Shown here piece by piece: positions 35,560 through 47,904 of a stretch of 64,000 nt of DNA. The position numbers and the translations under genes are program-made. The notes under the pieces were generated by a model that was not told where the DNA came from, did not search any database, and saw nothing but the letters and a program-made list of their open reading frames with translations. The stretch is from Quercus robur (lineage: Eukaryota > Streptophyta > Magnoliopsida > Fagales > Fagaceae): NCBI RefSeq assembly GCF_932294415.1, contig NC_065544.1, positions 38,395,293 to 38,459,292 of the forward strand, in the 5' to 3' direction. The stretch's first letter is position 1, and each line of letters opens with the position of its first letter.

Positions 35560-35916
35560 TCAAATTGTACACAAACCTCCATAAATTTTTAAAATAAACT
35601 ACACTCACCTCCATATTGCTTGAGAATATTATATTTACTAACAAAAAATAAGATTTTCTGAATGTGACTTAGATGTCGGTTGAATTTTTACAAACATGAG
35701 TTTTGAAAAAAAAACAAAAAAAACAAAAACAAAACAATAGATCCCATCTCATTTAAGGATTTTATTTAATAATAATAAAAAAATTCAAGCGGATATTGAT
35801 ATTTATGACACTACCATTTCAGCTAGGTTGCAAAATCCATATAAATTTTCCCTCATCACTTATTTATTTATTTTGATACATAAAGTTTTCATCACCTTCA
35901 TACATATTTAACTATT

Positions 35917-36305
35917 CCAATAATGCAACTTTAAATTCTGACCGAACTTCGGATGATATATGTACAGTCCAAAAAAAAATTGTTCCCACCACACTCTTGT
36001 TTAAGAAATTCTGAAAAGACATCAAAAGTAGCAGTGAAGTGCTCATACGAAAAATAGCAGTTGAAAAATGTCGGATGTAACCAGTCGAGGCCAAAAGTGA
36101 ATTCCCACTGTCCTTTGGGTTGAAGAGTTCTATTGCCTAAATCATCGTCTCTAGATTTACAATGATAGTCAAATGATTTGTTATTGACGTTGTTTGTGAT
36201 TCGTACATGCATTTTTGGTATCAACGATAAAGAACTACTTAGGGCAAAAGCAAAGAGAATGACAATGACAGAACAATAAAACTGGAATACTATCATTTGC
36301 TTCAT
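35917..36305 (-). pseudogene. S-protein homologue copy 3, frameshifted
   Basis: The signal peptide (about residues 1-25) and core (HCKSRDDDLGNRTLQPKGQW) are intact. Near the end, at about 35956-35964, about 17 bp present in copy 2 are missing, covering the conserved DDGFY segment. The T-run just before it also favours slippage. The frame therefore changes and the open reading frame ends at 35931 with an unrelated tail. Past the break the expected C-terminal sequence is still recognisable in another frame down to about 35917. A product would lack the family C-terminus. Confidence 0.8.
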
Positions 36306-37413
36306 TTTTATGGTGATTAGAAAAGATATTTAGTAACACTTGAAATGCATTTCTCGCATACTTTTATAACTATCTTAGTTGTATGTATACAAAGCATGTT
36401 ACCATATTCATATTTTATGTGACTACTATATGTGTTAATTGCACCTTAATATTAGGTTAGGAAAATTGCACTGACTTCCCTAAGATTTATTGAAATTATA
36501 CTGACCACTCCCTTGTTTGAAATTGTACACAAACCTCCATGGGTTTTCAAAATGAACTATAGTCACTTCTCTATTGCTTGAGAACATTATATTTACTAAC
36601 AAAAAATTTAAAAAAAATTAAAAAAAACCTTAAAATTTTTGTATATTTCCAATTTTGCCCTTCCTTTTTAAATGAAAATCTCTCTCTCTCTCTCTCTCTC
36701 CCTCAAAATCATGGAAAAGATAAAAGAAAAATTTCTTTTAATCCAAATTCAATAACAAAGGAAAATATGAAAAACATCAAGAACTCAATGTTGCAAGACT
36801 CAATAGGTCATCAAAGAAGAAACATAAGATTTCTCAGAAATTATAGGAAAGACTCAATATCTTTTAAAATAATTTCTCTTTTTTCTTTTTAATTCATTAT
36901 TTATAGATTAGAAAATGGGAATTTCATTTGAAAAGTGGGATAAAAGTGTCAATATAAAAATTGTACAAATTATTTTTAAAATTTTTTTAATGGATTTAAC
37001 AATGTTAAGTTATAGGAGAGGTAATTGTAGTTCATTTTGAAAAATAAAGGAGGACTTTGAATAATTAAAAATATTGGAGAGGTCAATGTAATTTTAATAA
37101 GTCTCGGGAAAGGTAAGTGCAATTTTCAAACTTTTCATTTTTGGCAATAATTAACCTAAGTCTTAATAAATATGGTATATTAAATATCCAGCAATGAATG
37201 TACTTGATTATTAAATTTCTTGACTCATTAAATGAATTTGATAGTAAAATTTTCAAAATCTGGATATTAAATTTTTTGCAATAAATTAATAAAAAATATT
37301 TATTGCAGTAAATATGATTTTTTTTTTTTTAATATTTGCACTAAATTTATTTCTCTTACATTTATAAATAAACATAATTAAATTTCTAGCATATAATATA
37401 CTTGCCTTAAAAT
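36306..37413. other. AT-rich promoter-side sequence of unit 3
   Basis: It holds a short (CT)n run (about 36679-36703) and sequence shared with units 1 and 2. GTCTT at 37414-37418 is the left target duplication of element B. No gene is visible. Confidence 0.6.
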
Positions 37414-37418
37414 GTCTT

Positions 37419-38142
37419 TGTGGGGGGTAAAATCTGTCACTGCTGATGTTGGGCCATAGTACATGTACCAAGCCCAACCACGATAAGAAGAAAAGGCATG
37501 GACGTAGGATATCCCATCCCAACCATGATGAGCCGAGCCTGCTTAGGGGCATCCGAGGAGGAGTACCTCCTCGGACTCGCCAAGTGAGTGTCCAATTCGC
37601 ACTCCATACCTGGCGAAAGGTCACCCAATACGAAGGAATAGTACGTGACGTTCAGGAAGGGGGGCAACCACAACTGCTGCATTAAATGCCAAGGAACTAC
37701 TTTTCCAGCAGCATTAATGTGGAAGGGACAGGAACGCAGAATCATCTTGGCCAGTGCAACTCACAGAAAAGAGGAAGGATGACCTATGGGACAGGCACTC
37801 AAGTAGAGGGTCAGATGGTTGACAAGTGTAGGGTCATGATCTTAGGAAGGATGCTATATAAGAGAAGGAAATCCCCATGGAAAGGGGATCGCAAGCAGAA
37901 AGAAGAAAAAGATAAAAAAAGAGAAAAGAGATAGAAGCAGAAGAAACAGCCCCAGGGACCGTTATTCCAAAAGTTTGAAGGAATATCCTTACGTCCAACT
38001 GGTTGCATGACTTGGTCATAACTACGTTTCCTCTGTCAAAGACCTAGTTCTGTAACCTACTCTCTACAAATTCATTGTTGAGGGACTTTTGGGCCAGAAC
38101 CACCCGCCTGTTGGGCCTGAGCCCCAAAACCGACCCCCTACA
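37419..38142 (+). repeat. Element B 5' LTR
   Basis: Begins TGTGGGGGGTAAAATC and ends CCGACCCCCTACA. A TATA box TATATAAG lies at 37855-37862, followed by a purine-rich transcribed leader. Confidence 0.95.
37855..37862 (+). promoter_or_regulatory. TATA box of element B 5' LTR
   Basis: TATATAAG, conserved in the 3' LTR at 47617-47624. It probably sets the start of the genomic transcript about 30 bp downstream. Confidence 0.65.
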
Positions 38143-38144
38143 AT

Positions 38145-38162
38145 TGGCGCCGTCTGTGGGGA
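38145..38162 (+). other. Element B primer-binding site
   Basis: TGGCGCCGTCTGTGGGGA starts two bases after the LTR. It shares the TGGCGCCGT core and GGGGA end with the tRNA-Asp complement used by many plant gypsy elements, 14 of 18 from memory. Element A has almost the same site. Confidence 0.75.
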
Positions 38163-38195
38163 GAACTCGTGTCTCGACAAGTGAAACAGTAAGGG

Positions 38196-41100
38196 ATGGA
38201 AGGATCAGGTCCGCACCAAACCGGACGTGCAGAATCTCAACGACAGGACAACTTTGTAAACCTTGAACGGGCAAAGGACCAAGATAATCAACGAGAGGGC
38301 AGTGTGAACACCTCTCACACGAGTAGAAGTCGCTCGAAAGGGAAAGATCACGCGTCCCACCAGCACAACGAGCGGAGGGCTCTACAGCAAGAGATTAAGG
38401 ATTTGAAAAAAAAGCTGCGTCAAGCCCAGCAAAAACATCCTTTGCCCATTTCAGATACTAGCAACGGTGAGGATGATGAATACAGACGTAGGACGAGAAC
38501 CCCTCCGAGCGAGACGTTCTCCTATGAGGAAGAGCGGCCTCACAAACGCGGTCGCAAAAGCCCACCTTACCAAGGCTTGGTCAATGACGCCATGAGCAAG
38601 GCCCTGGATCGAATCTCCCAGTCGCCGTTTACCCGAAGGATAGAGCGGGCGGTGCTCCCTCGGCGGTTTAATCAGCCAACGTTTACCCTGTACAATGGTC
38701 GAACTGACCCCGTGGAGCACGTGAGCCAGTTCAACCAAAGGATGGCCGTCCACTCCAGGGACGAGGCGTTAATGTGTAAGGTGTTTCCATCCAGCCTGGG
38801 GCCCCTAGCCATGAGATGGTTTGATGCCCTCCCACCAAACTCCATAGACTCCTTTAAACAGTTGACGCAGGCTTTTGGCTCCCGCTTCATCACCAGCACT
38901 AGAGTCCCTCGGCCCCTCGATTCCCTTTTATCCCTGTCCATGCGAGAAGGAGAAACGCTGAAGGCCTACTCGGACAGATATTGGGAGATGCACAACGAGG
39001 TAGAAGGAAATCACAATGACGTCGCCATCAGTGCCTTTAAAAGGGGCTTGCCGATAGAGCATGGCTTAAGAAAGTCTCTTACTGGGAAACCAGCCACCAG
39101 CGTGCGGCAACTTATGGACAGGATAGACAAGTATAAAAGGGTCGAAGAGGACCAGCAAACCGGGAAGGGAAAGGCAAAGTTTGTCCCTCAGGAGAGAAGG
39201 GACTTCAGGTCGGACCGCTTCAGTAGCAGTAATAAGCCGAGAAGAGATTATACGGAACAATCGGGATCTACAGGGGCTCAGATAGTCCACGCTGTGTTCC
39301 GAGAGCCATTGCACGAGATCATGGAGAAGATAAAGCACGAACCCTTTTTTCAATGGTCGAATAGGATGGCAGGCGACCCCTCAAAACGCAATCAGAATCT
39401 ATATTGTGCGTATCACTAAGAGCCTGGTCACGTCACTGACGAATGCAGGAACCTGAAAAACTATTTTGATCGACTTGTCCGAGAAGGAAAGCTAAGGCAT
39501 CTGTTGCAACGCCTTGAGCAATCAAATGTCGATACCAAGCAAAGCGCCTTGAGGCCACCCATAGGCACGATAAATGTCATTCTTGCCGCACCGGGGAGAA
39601 CCGGTTCCGGCCCATTCAGAGTGATGTCAGTGGGTAAGTCCCCGACAGAGCCAGGTGAAAGGGAATTCAGGAGTGCTAGAGGGAAGGACCTGCCATTAAT
39701 TGGGTTCACGGAGGAGGACAAGGAGGAAACTATTCAACCCCACGAGGATGCCCTAGTCGTGACGCTCAGAATAGGAGGTTATGACGTGAAGAGGGTGTTA
39801 GTTGATCAGGGTAGCGCCGTGGAGGTGATGTACCCAGACTTGTATAAGGGGCTAAATTTGAAGTAGGAGGACCTGTCGCCATACGATTCCCCCCTGCTTA
39901 GCTTTGAGGGAAAAATCATCATCCCGAAAGGTATGATTAGGTTGCCAGTGCAAACAGACATAGAAGTAGTGGAAGTGGACTTCATCGTGGTGGACGCATA
40001 CTCACCCTACACAGCTATTGTGGCACGGCCATGGCTTCATACACTAGGGGCTGTGTCGTCTACCCTGCACCAGAAAGTGAAATATCCGTCAGAGGACCGA
40101 ATCAAAGAGATAGTGGGGGATCAAGGAATGGCCAGGCAATGCATGGTATCGGCAATTGCTCGACAATTAAGTAGCGGGCCCTCCACTTCAGCCGGGAATA
40201 GCTTATAGCAATCAAGGACCCCAGTCCTAGCTACGGGTAATGAAGGACCGGCCATGGAGGCAAGCTGTGAAGAGCTGGAAAAAGTGCTCGTCGGATCAGA
40301 CCCCGAGAGATTTTTCCAGATTGGCTCGGAGTTACCAGCACAAGAAAAGTCGGCGCTAATTAATTTTCTACGACGAAATGAGGACGTATTCGCCTGGGAT
40401 CCTTACGAAGCCCCTGGGGTTGACTCAGACCTAATACGCCATCACCTTAACGTTAATCCGGCTATTACCCCAAAGAAGCAGCCTCCCCGACGCCCGTCAA
40501 GGGAGCATGCAGACGCTGTGAGAGAGGAAGTGGCAAAATTGAAAAGAGCTGGGGCTATCAAGGAAGTGTTCTACCCCGAATGGTTGGCGAACACAGTCGT
40601 GGTGAAGAAGAAGAGCGGGAAATGGCGAGTCTGTGTGGACTTCACGGATTTAAACAAAGCCTGCCCGAAGGATCCTTTCCCAATGCCGCGGATAGACCGA
40701 CTGGTCGACGCAACTGTCGGGCATCCCCGAATGAGTTTCTTGGACACTTTTCAGGGCTACCATCAGATATCCTTGGCCACGGAAGACCAGGAAAAAACTT
40801 CCTTTGTCACCCCAATTGGCAACTATCATTACAAGGTGATGCCTTTTGGCCTGAAGAATGCCGGATCGACCTATCAAAGGATGATGACTAGGATGTTTGA
40901 GCAACAGATGGGAAAAACTGTCGAGGTGTATATAGACGATATGGTAGTAAAGAGTAAATTGGTGACCGACCACATCAGGGACCTTGACGAGGTGTTTCAC
41001 ATTCTGAGAAGGTACAAGCTGCGACTGAACGCATCCAAGTGCTCATTTGGAGTGGGATCGGGGAAATTCCTTGGCTACATGGTAACCCACCGGGGGATCG

Positions 41101-43535
41101 AGGTTAACCCTGACCAAATAAGGGCCATTCATAGTATGCAACCTCCTCGGAATCCCAAAGATGTCCAGAAGCTTACCGGCATGATAGTAGCCTTAAACCG
41201 TTTCATCTCCCGCTCAGCGGACAGACGCAGACCCTTTTTCCTCCTATTGCACAAGTGGAAGGGTTTCGAGTGAACTGAAGAGTGTGATTTAGCATTCCAA
41301 CAGCTCAAGGAATACCTCACCCAACCTCCGATCATGTCCAGTCCCGAAGTCGATGAGGTGCTGTATGCGTACATCGCAGTCGCCGATCATGCGGTGAGCC
41401 TAGTACTAATCTGAGAGGACAACGGCACACAGCGGCCCGTGTATTACGTAAGCAAGTCGCTACAGGAGGCAGAAACCAGGTACCTCCCCCTCGAAAAGGC
41501 AATATTGGCTGTCGTGCAAGCTACAAAGAAGCTTCCCCACTATTTTCAGGCACATACAGTGGTTGTACTGACCCAACTTCCATTGAAATCAGTCCTCCGT
41601 AGCGCCGACTACACGGGGAGAATAGCCAAGTGGGGAACCATCTTGAGCGCCTTCGACATTAGATACATGCCACGCATCACCATAAAAGGTCAAGTCCTCG
41701 CCGATCTGATAGCTGAATTTACGGAGCCTACCTTGGAAGGGGTGGAAGTGTCGGGATCACCGAGTGACGATAGGAGATTGGTCAGCACGATTTCTCTACA
41801 AGAACACGATAAGTGGAGAGCATACATCGATGGTGCAGCAAACCAAAAGGGCTCCGGAGTGGGGCTCGTTCTAATCTCTCCCGAAGGTATAATCTTGGAA
41901 AAGTCGTTGAGACTGGGATTCACAGCAACGAATAACGAAGCCGAGTACGAGGCACTGCTGGAGGGGATGTCCATGATCCGGAGGTTGGGTGGGAAATGCG
42001 CGAGCATATTCTCGGATTCGAGACTTATAGTGGGGCAAGTAAGCGGGGAATTGGAGGCGAAAGATGAAAGAATGCAGCAGTACCTTGCCCGAGCTCAACG
42101 CCTACAAGCGCATTTCGACGACTTCCATTTAGCACATATACCCAGAAGCGGGAATACCCACGCCGATTCTCTGGCAACACTAGCCACATCCTCGGCTCAG
42201 CCCCTTCCGCGGGTTATTTTGGTCGAGGACCTCTGCCGCCCCACGGAAGAGAAGGCTAACGGTATTCGGGTACATAACGTCGTTGAAGGACCAAGCTGGA
42301 TGGACCCTCTTGTCCGATTCTTGAAGTACGATTCCTTACCGGACGACAAAGTCGAGGCCAACAAAATCAGGAGGAGGGCTCCTCGATTCTGGTTGTTTGA
42401 GGACTCCAAGCTTTACAGACGTTCGTTCTCAGGGCCATACTTGTTGTGTGTGCACCCAGGGGCTACTGAACTCATTCTGGAGGAGTTGCACGAGGGGATT
42501 TGCGGAAGCCATACGGGGGGCCGGTCCCTCTCCCACAGGGCTATGACGCTAGGTTACTGGTGGCCGAGCATGCATAAGGAGGCTCTGGAATATGTGAAGA
42601 AGTGTGACCAATGCCAGAGGTTCGCTCCGAATATACATCAGCCGGGTGGGGTACTTAACCCGTTGTCCAGCCCTTGGCCATTCGCACAATGGGGCCTAGA
42701 CATATTAGGTCCGTTCCCCAAAGCTGCCAGGAACAAGAAGTTTCTTCTCGTCGGCACCGATTACTTCACGAAATGGGTCGAGGCGGAAGCGCTGGCAAAC
42801 ATTAGGGATGTTGATGTCAAGAAGTTTATCTGGAAAAACATCGTCACCCGGTTCGATACCCCACACACCCTAATCTCGGACAATGGCCTGCAATTTGATA
42901 GCAAGGCCTTTAGGAAATATTGCAGTGAACTGGGGATTGTCAACAGGTACTCTACCCCAGCCTATCCACAGACTAATGGGCAAGCAGAGGCAATCAACAA
43001 AACCATAGTGAATGGGCTGAAGAGGAGGTTGGACGACGCGAAAGGGAGGTGGGTTGAAGAGCTCGCCCATGTCTTGTGGACGTATCGCACCACGCCCCGC
43101 CGATCCACGGGAGAAACCCCCTTTTCGTTGACCTACGGGGCCGTGGCTGTCATCCCATTAGAGATAAACTTTCCCTCCCAGAGGACTGCTACATTCGACC
43201 CCATTGTTAACAACGGGCTTCTAGAAAAAAGCCTGGACCTCCTTGAAGAGAGAAGGGATTGCGCGATGGTGCATCTAGCTCAGTATCAACAAAAGCTCAA
43301 GCAGGGCTATGACGCCAAGGTGAAGTCGAGACCCTTGACGCCTGGGGACCTGGTGTTGAGGAAAGTCTTGGGCAACGCAAGGAACCCTGCATGGGGAAAG
43401 CTCGGACCAAACTGGGAGGGTCCATACCGTATCACCTCTGTGGCTGGCGTTGGAGCGTACTATTTGGAAGACTTGGACGAACGTGTAGTGCCACGTCCAT
43501 GCAATGTAAATAACCTGAAAAGGTACTTTTATTAA
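38196..43535 (+). pseudogene. Element B gag-pol polyprotein, one frame with five stops
   Basis: Starts at ATG 38196, just after the primer-binding site, and stays in one frame to TAA 43533-43535. Gag: basic leader, then a capsid-type retrotransposon gag domain (about 38690-39150) and a zinc-knuckle-like segment (about 39400-39450). Protease motif DQGS at 39804-39815. Reverse transcriptase about 40480-41200, active site YIDD at 40929-40940. First RNase H about 41330-41720; second, acquired-type RNase H about 41800-42200 with Asp at 41829. Integrase: zinc-binding HHCC region about 42480-42620 and catalytic D, D, E at 42699, 42879 and 42987, with 35 residues between the last two. Premature stops at 39417, 39864, 40206, 41271 and 41412. 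There are no frameshifts. Reverse transcriptase and integrase active sites remain. Confidence 0.9.
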
Positions 43536-43570
43536 TGAAAAATACTTTACTTGACGTCGTTTTACTGTAC

Positions 43571-43918
43571 AATTCTCAGTAAGTGTTAAACAGAACCCAA
43601 GTCCTGCATGGCTCCTCGGACCACAGACTTGGGGGAAATTAACCATCCAATCATCTCAGTAAGTGTTAAACAGAACCCAAGTCCTGCATGGCTCCTCGGA
43701 CCACAGACTTGGGGGAAATTAACCACCCAATTATCTCAGTAAGTGTTAAACAGAACCCAAGTCCTGCATGGCTCCTCGGACCACAGACTTGGGGGAAATT
43801 AACCACGTAACAATTCTCAGTAAGTGTTAAACAGAACCCAAGTCCTGCATGGCTCCTCGGACCACAGACTTGGGGGAAATTAACCACCCAATTATCTCAG
43901 TAAGTGTTAACCGTTTAT
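43571..43918 (+). repeat. 80-bp tandem repeat array after pol (element B)
   Basis: Four units of 80-81 bp, starting near 43571, 43651, 43731 and 43812, plus a partial one near 43892. A decayed relative continues to about 44000. Each unit contains CTCAGTAAGTGTTAAACAG and CCCAAGTCCTGCATGGC with the partly inverted ACAGACTTGGGGG, so the RNA could fold. It lies just after the pol stop, facing the end of the opposite-strand gene. Confidence 0.92.
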
Positions 43919-44244
43919 GATTCTCAAAAAGCGTTAAAGGGAGCCCAAGTCCTGCGCGGATTCTTAGCCACGGACCTGGGAGAAGTCAGCATTGTAATCG
44001 TTTTTGCCCAATTACAAAGCGTCGCCATTCTAACGTATTCATTCATTATTGCTTGACTTTCAGTAGTAAAAAGGCAAAACCAATATCCATTCATGATGAA
44101 AACAAAATAGAATAAAGCAGCGATATGTGTAATGAAAGAACTGTTGTCATATAATGTTCAAAGTAACTCAGTTCAGAAATATTAGCGAGGATCAAACAAA
44201 ATGAAGTACAAAAAGCAAAACAGACGAGTTCCTATTCCACGTCC

Positions 44245-46689
44245 CTAAGGGCCCTGAGTCGGGGCAGGCTGATCATCCGTTGCTGGGTTCTCCGGGGCGA
44301 TCTCCTGGGCCTGGGCAAGGATCTCGCTGATGCGAAGACTGTCCTCGGGTGACTGGCCCTGCATTGCTTGCTCCGTGCCCCCAGTCTCGGGAATGGAGGA
44401 ATCTGCTGGAAGAAGCTCAGTGGAGGCGACCTCGCTAGGAATCTCACGTATTTCCGCAGGGAAAAAGATGTTCTCAGCTTTCCTGAGATCAGAATCTGCG
44501 GGGACGGCTGCCCGATCCATGGCCAATCCCCAGGTCGAGGTGACGTATTCCCTGCAGACGATGGCAACTTCCTCGGCCAGTCTCTCCTCAGTATCGTGAA
44601 CTCCACGTTCATACGAAGCCGCCACAGCCTTCTCGGCAACCTCCCTGGATAAGCGAGCTTCCTCCTTGGCCCTCGCAAGCTCAGCCTTAAGCTCCGAAAC
44701 CGCCTGTTGCTCCGCTGACAGTCTTTCCTCAGAGTGACGGAGCTGCTTGCGCAGTTCGTCAGCTTGCTTTTCAGCATTCTTCAGGCCAGCCTCTACGCTC
44801 GCATTGGCCTTTTTCACCTCTTTTAGCTCATTATCCTGACGATCAAGATCTCGCTTGAGATCGCCGGCGACCCTCTCAGCCGCAGCACGGGACTGAGCCT
44901 CCCTATGCATATCCTCACGGGCCTTCTTGGCCCACTCCTCAGCAACGTAAATTTGTTGAGTGACCTGCGCTCAGACGGAAATGAAGACGATACCAAGATA
45001 AGACAATAAGAAGGTTCTCAACACAGAGACAAGATAGAAGATTCCACTTACCACAGCCATGTCCCTCTTCAGTGACATGAAAAGTTCTGGCTGACGAATC
45101 TTCCTAAGGCCTTCCATATCACGGGGCAAGAGAAGAGGCTGCTGTAGCGTCTCGGCCATGAATGAAGCCTGCTCTCGCTGGGACTCCCATAGGGTCGCAT
45201 CCCAGAGGATTGGAGCGCCATCTAGCTCGATCCGAGGAGACCATGTTCGTGGTCCCCTCAGAGTGGCCGCCTCATCTCGGCTCTCAGTGGACCTGGTCCT
45301 TTTCTCTCGAGGCTCTTTCGTTTCCTTGCCCTTCTTTTTAGGCCCGGCTTTCTCACGGGCAACCTCTCCCTCCTCCGTCTCTTCTACAGGCCTTTTTCGC
45401 CTTAGGTTAGGCATAGGTTTCAGCGCCGCACCTGACGAGGGAGGGGGAGGAGGAGCGGGGGCTTTGGGGACGGTTTGTCCTTTCGAGACTTCCTTGGAGG
45501 TCTGCCCTTTGGACCTGTTGGATAGAAGACCCCTGAGGCCAGTCCTCGGCTGGAGGTCCATTCCTTCTTCATCTTCTGTGTCCTCGCTGAGATCAGGTTG
45601 TGCGATGACCAAACCAATACCAGGAGCCGTTGAGGCACGGTCTAAATCAGCGTCAGAGTCGGAGATCTCTACTACTCTGACCGAAGCCTCCCCTTCCTCA
45701 GTAAATTGGAACTGGTCTATTTGATCCTCTAAGGATGAATGTGAAGAGCCGGCCTCCTCCTCTGGGATAACTACTGGGGGAAAGACACGTTGGGGAGGTA
45801 ACTGAATAGGAGGCAAGTCTGTATCAGCGAGGAACCCTGGTATGGACACGTCAATCCGTGCTAATCTCGGACTACCGGCCCTTATAGCTTGTCTGGCTTC
45901 TACTTGGGCTCGAGTGAGCGGAGTGTAATCCAAAATCAAAGGAGCCGACCGTAGTTGTCCGTCCTCGCTAACGAAAATCTCGGACCTCAGGAGGTAATTT
46001 AGGGCCGGGATATTGACTAGGCTCAGCCGAGGAGTTGTTCGTCCCTTGTCTGCAAAGGCCGTTAAAAGATTTATGTTAGTCCGAGGAGACATGCAACCAA
46101 ACCAACAAGTTTAAAATAAAAAAAGAAAAAGAGGGGGAGGAGCTTGAAACCAAAGTCCTCCCCACGGAATCTAGTTCTACGACACCCCACCTGGCGTTCC
46201 CGCCCTAGTCGGACAGTGAGGGCCGTCATACCATGGCCCGGAGACGATCAAATGGTCGTCCTTCAAGCCTTTGCTGGACTTCGGAAGGCAGGATATCAAC
46301 CTCACTTCGTCAGTCCTAGACTTTAGATAGTATGTGTCGCCGAGCTTATGGCATTCATAAAGATGAACCACGTCGTGCCATGAGAGGCCGAGGTTCATCT
46401 AATCGTTCAGGGTTTCGACACACCCCAGGATCCGAAACAGATTAGCGGTGCATTGATGGGGGGCCAATCTATGACCACGTAGGTAATCCCTAGTTATTCT
46501 CCCCATTGGAATAGTCATTCCTCCTTCCACGAAGGCTATCATTGGAATTGCGACTTCTCCTGTTCTCCGTTTGAGTAAAATGTCCTCCAGATGACAGTAC
46601 TCTAAACCTACCTCCGGTGGGATACGATACTTCGCCCTGAAGCCCGCCATACTGGCCGGAGAATCTACCATTTTCTCAAGCCTACCCAT
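44245..46689 (-). pseudogene. Element B opposite-strand spliced gene ('putative gypsy type transposon'-like)
   Basis: Three coding exons on the strand opposite gag-pol: about 46689-46191, 46049-45052 and 44964-44245. Introns are 46190-46050 (141 bp) and 45051-44965 (87 bp); both have GT-AG ends and both joins keep frame. Exon 1 has a conserved globular segment (PMGRITRDYLRGHRLAPHQC, NLFRILGCVE, KGLKDDHLIVSG). Exon 2 is acidic/proline-rich then strongly basic (RKRPVEETEEGE, KAGPKKKGKETKEPREKR), possibly nuclear-targeting. Exon 3 is a long coiled coil (about 44920-44600). One in-frame TAG (46399-46401) interrupts exon 1. A 5' untranslated exon with donor near 46762 is likely. Such antisense genes occur in Tat-lineage elements; the role is not known. 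Confidence 0.75.
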
Positions 46690-47180
46690 CCCCTCTAATC
46701 CTAAAACAACTTGAAGGCAGTATGATTAATGAAGAATAATGGAGAAGAAGCGCGCACTTACGGGTAAGAGGCTCGAAGGAGTCTTCAAGAGAATGGCAGC
46801 GAAAGTAAAAACGGACTGAAGGAATAAGCTCTGAGAAGTTCTGAATATTGGAATGCTCGTCAAAAGTGAGGGACGAACGCCCTCAAAGCCTATTATACTC
46901 GGTAGAAGTTGAACAGACGCACTCGCGTCTAAGGCACGTGAAGCGCTGTCCACCGTAGATCCTGCCTCCAACCGTTGGATTGGGCGAGTGTAAAACCTCG
47001 AAAGCTGCGGTTACTTTCCCCTGGGTCATTAACTGCCCACAGCATTAATGAGGCACGTAAAGGCGTGCTTTCCCCCCTACACGTGTGAAGCAATGGTTCA
47101 CCACGAGCCGTCTAGTGAGCATCAAAATCCCGCCTTTTCTCCTTGGACCCAGAAAAAAGGCAGGCATTTTGAAGGGCTAT

Positions 47181-47904
47181 TGTGGGGGGTAAAATCTGTC
47201 ACTGCTGATGTTGGGCCATAGTACATGTACCAAGCCCAACCACGATAAGAAGAAAAGGCATGGGCATAGGATATCCCATCCCAACCATGATGGGCCGGGC
47301 CTGCTTAGGGGCGTCCGAGGAGGAGTACCTCCTCGGACTCGCCAAGTGAGTGTCCAATTCGCACTCCATACCTGGCGAAAGGTCACCCAATACGAAGGAA
47401 TAATACGTGACGTTCAGGAAGGGGGGCAACCACAACTGCCGCATTAAATGCCAAGGAACTACTTTTCCAGCCGCATTAATATGGAAGGGACAGGAACGCA
47501 GAATCATCTTGGCCAGTGCAACTCACAGAAAAGAGGAAGGATGACCTATGGGACAGGCACTCAAGTAGAGGGTCAGATGGTTGACAAGTGTAGGGTCATG
47601 ATCTTAGGAAGGATGCTATATAAGAGAAGGAAATCCCCATGGAAAGGGGATCGCAAGCAGAAAGAAGAAAAAGATAAAAAAAGAGAAAAGAGATAGAAGC
47701 AGAAGAAACAGCCCCAGGGACCGTTATTCCAAAAGTTTGAAGGAATATCCTTACGTCCAACTGGTTGCATAGCTTGGTCATAACTACGTTTCCTCTGTCA
47801 AAGACCTAGTTTTGTAACCTACTCTCTACAAATTCATTGTTGAGGGACTTTTGGGCCAGAACCACCTGCCTGTTGGGCCTGAGCCCCAAAACCGACCCCC
47901 TACA
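47181..47904 (+). repeat. Element B 3' LTR
   Basis: Same length as the 5' LTR, 13 differences by eye. A weakly purine-rich stretch (TTTTGAAGGG) precedes it. Right target duplication GTCTT at 47905-47909. Confidence 0.95.

Larger units (their letters stand above)
37419..47904 (+). mobile_element. Element B: young full-length Ty3/gypsy Tat-lineage LTR retrotransposon
   Basis: A complete element of 10,486 bp with a perfect 5-bp duplication GTCTT (37414-37418, 47905-47909). Two 724-bp LTRs, TG...CA, differ at 13 sites by eye (1.8%), 12 of them transitions. Order: LTR, primer-binding site, gag-protease-RT-RNase H-second RNase H-integrase in one frame, 80-bp tandem array, spliced opposite-strand gene, LTR. 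The extra RNase H and antisense gene place it in the Tat lineage. Five in-frame stops in gag-pol show this copy cannot make a full polyprotein on its own. Confidence 0.95.

Noticed and set aside
37446..38008. Small open frames on both strands of the LTRs, repeated at 47199-47770
   Set aside because: Identical shadows in both LTRs, out of frame with gag; no coding signature.
43275..43887. Repeated peptide frames on the minus strand
   Set aside because: They arise from the 80-bp tandem array and have no start or domain context of their own.
43571..43918. CRISPR-like array
   Set aside because: Units are contiguous 80-bp copies without unique spacers, in a plant retrotransposon.
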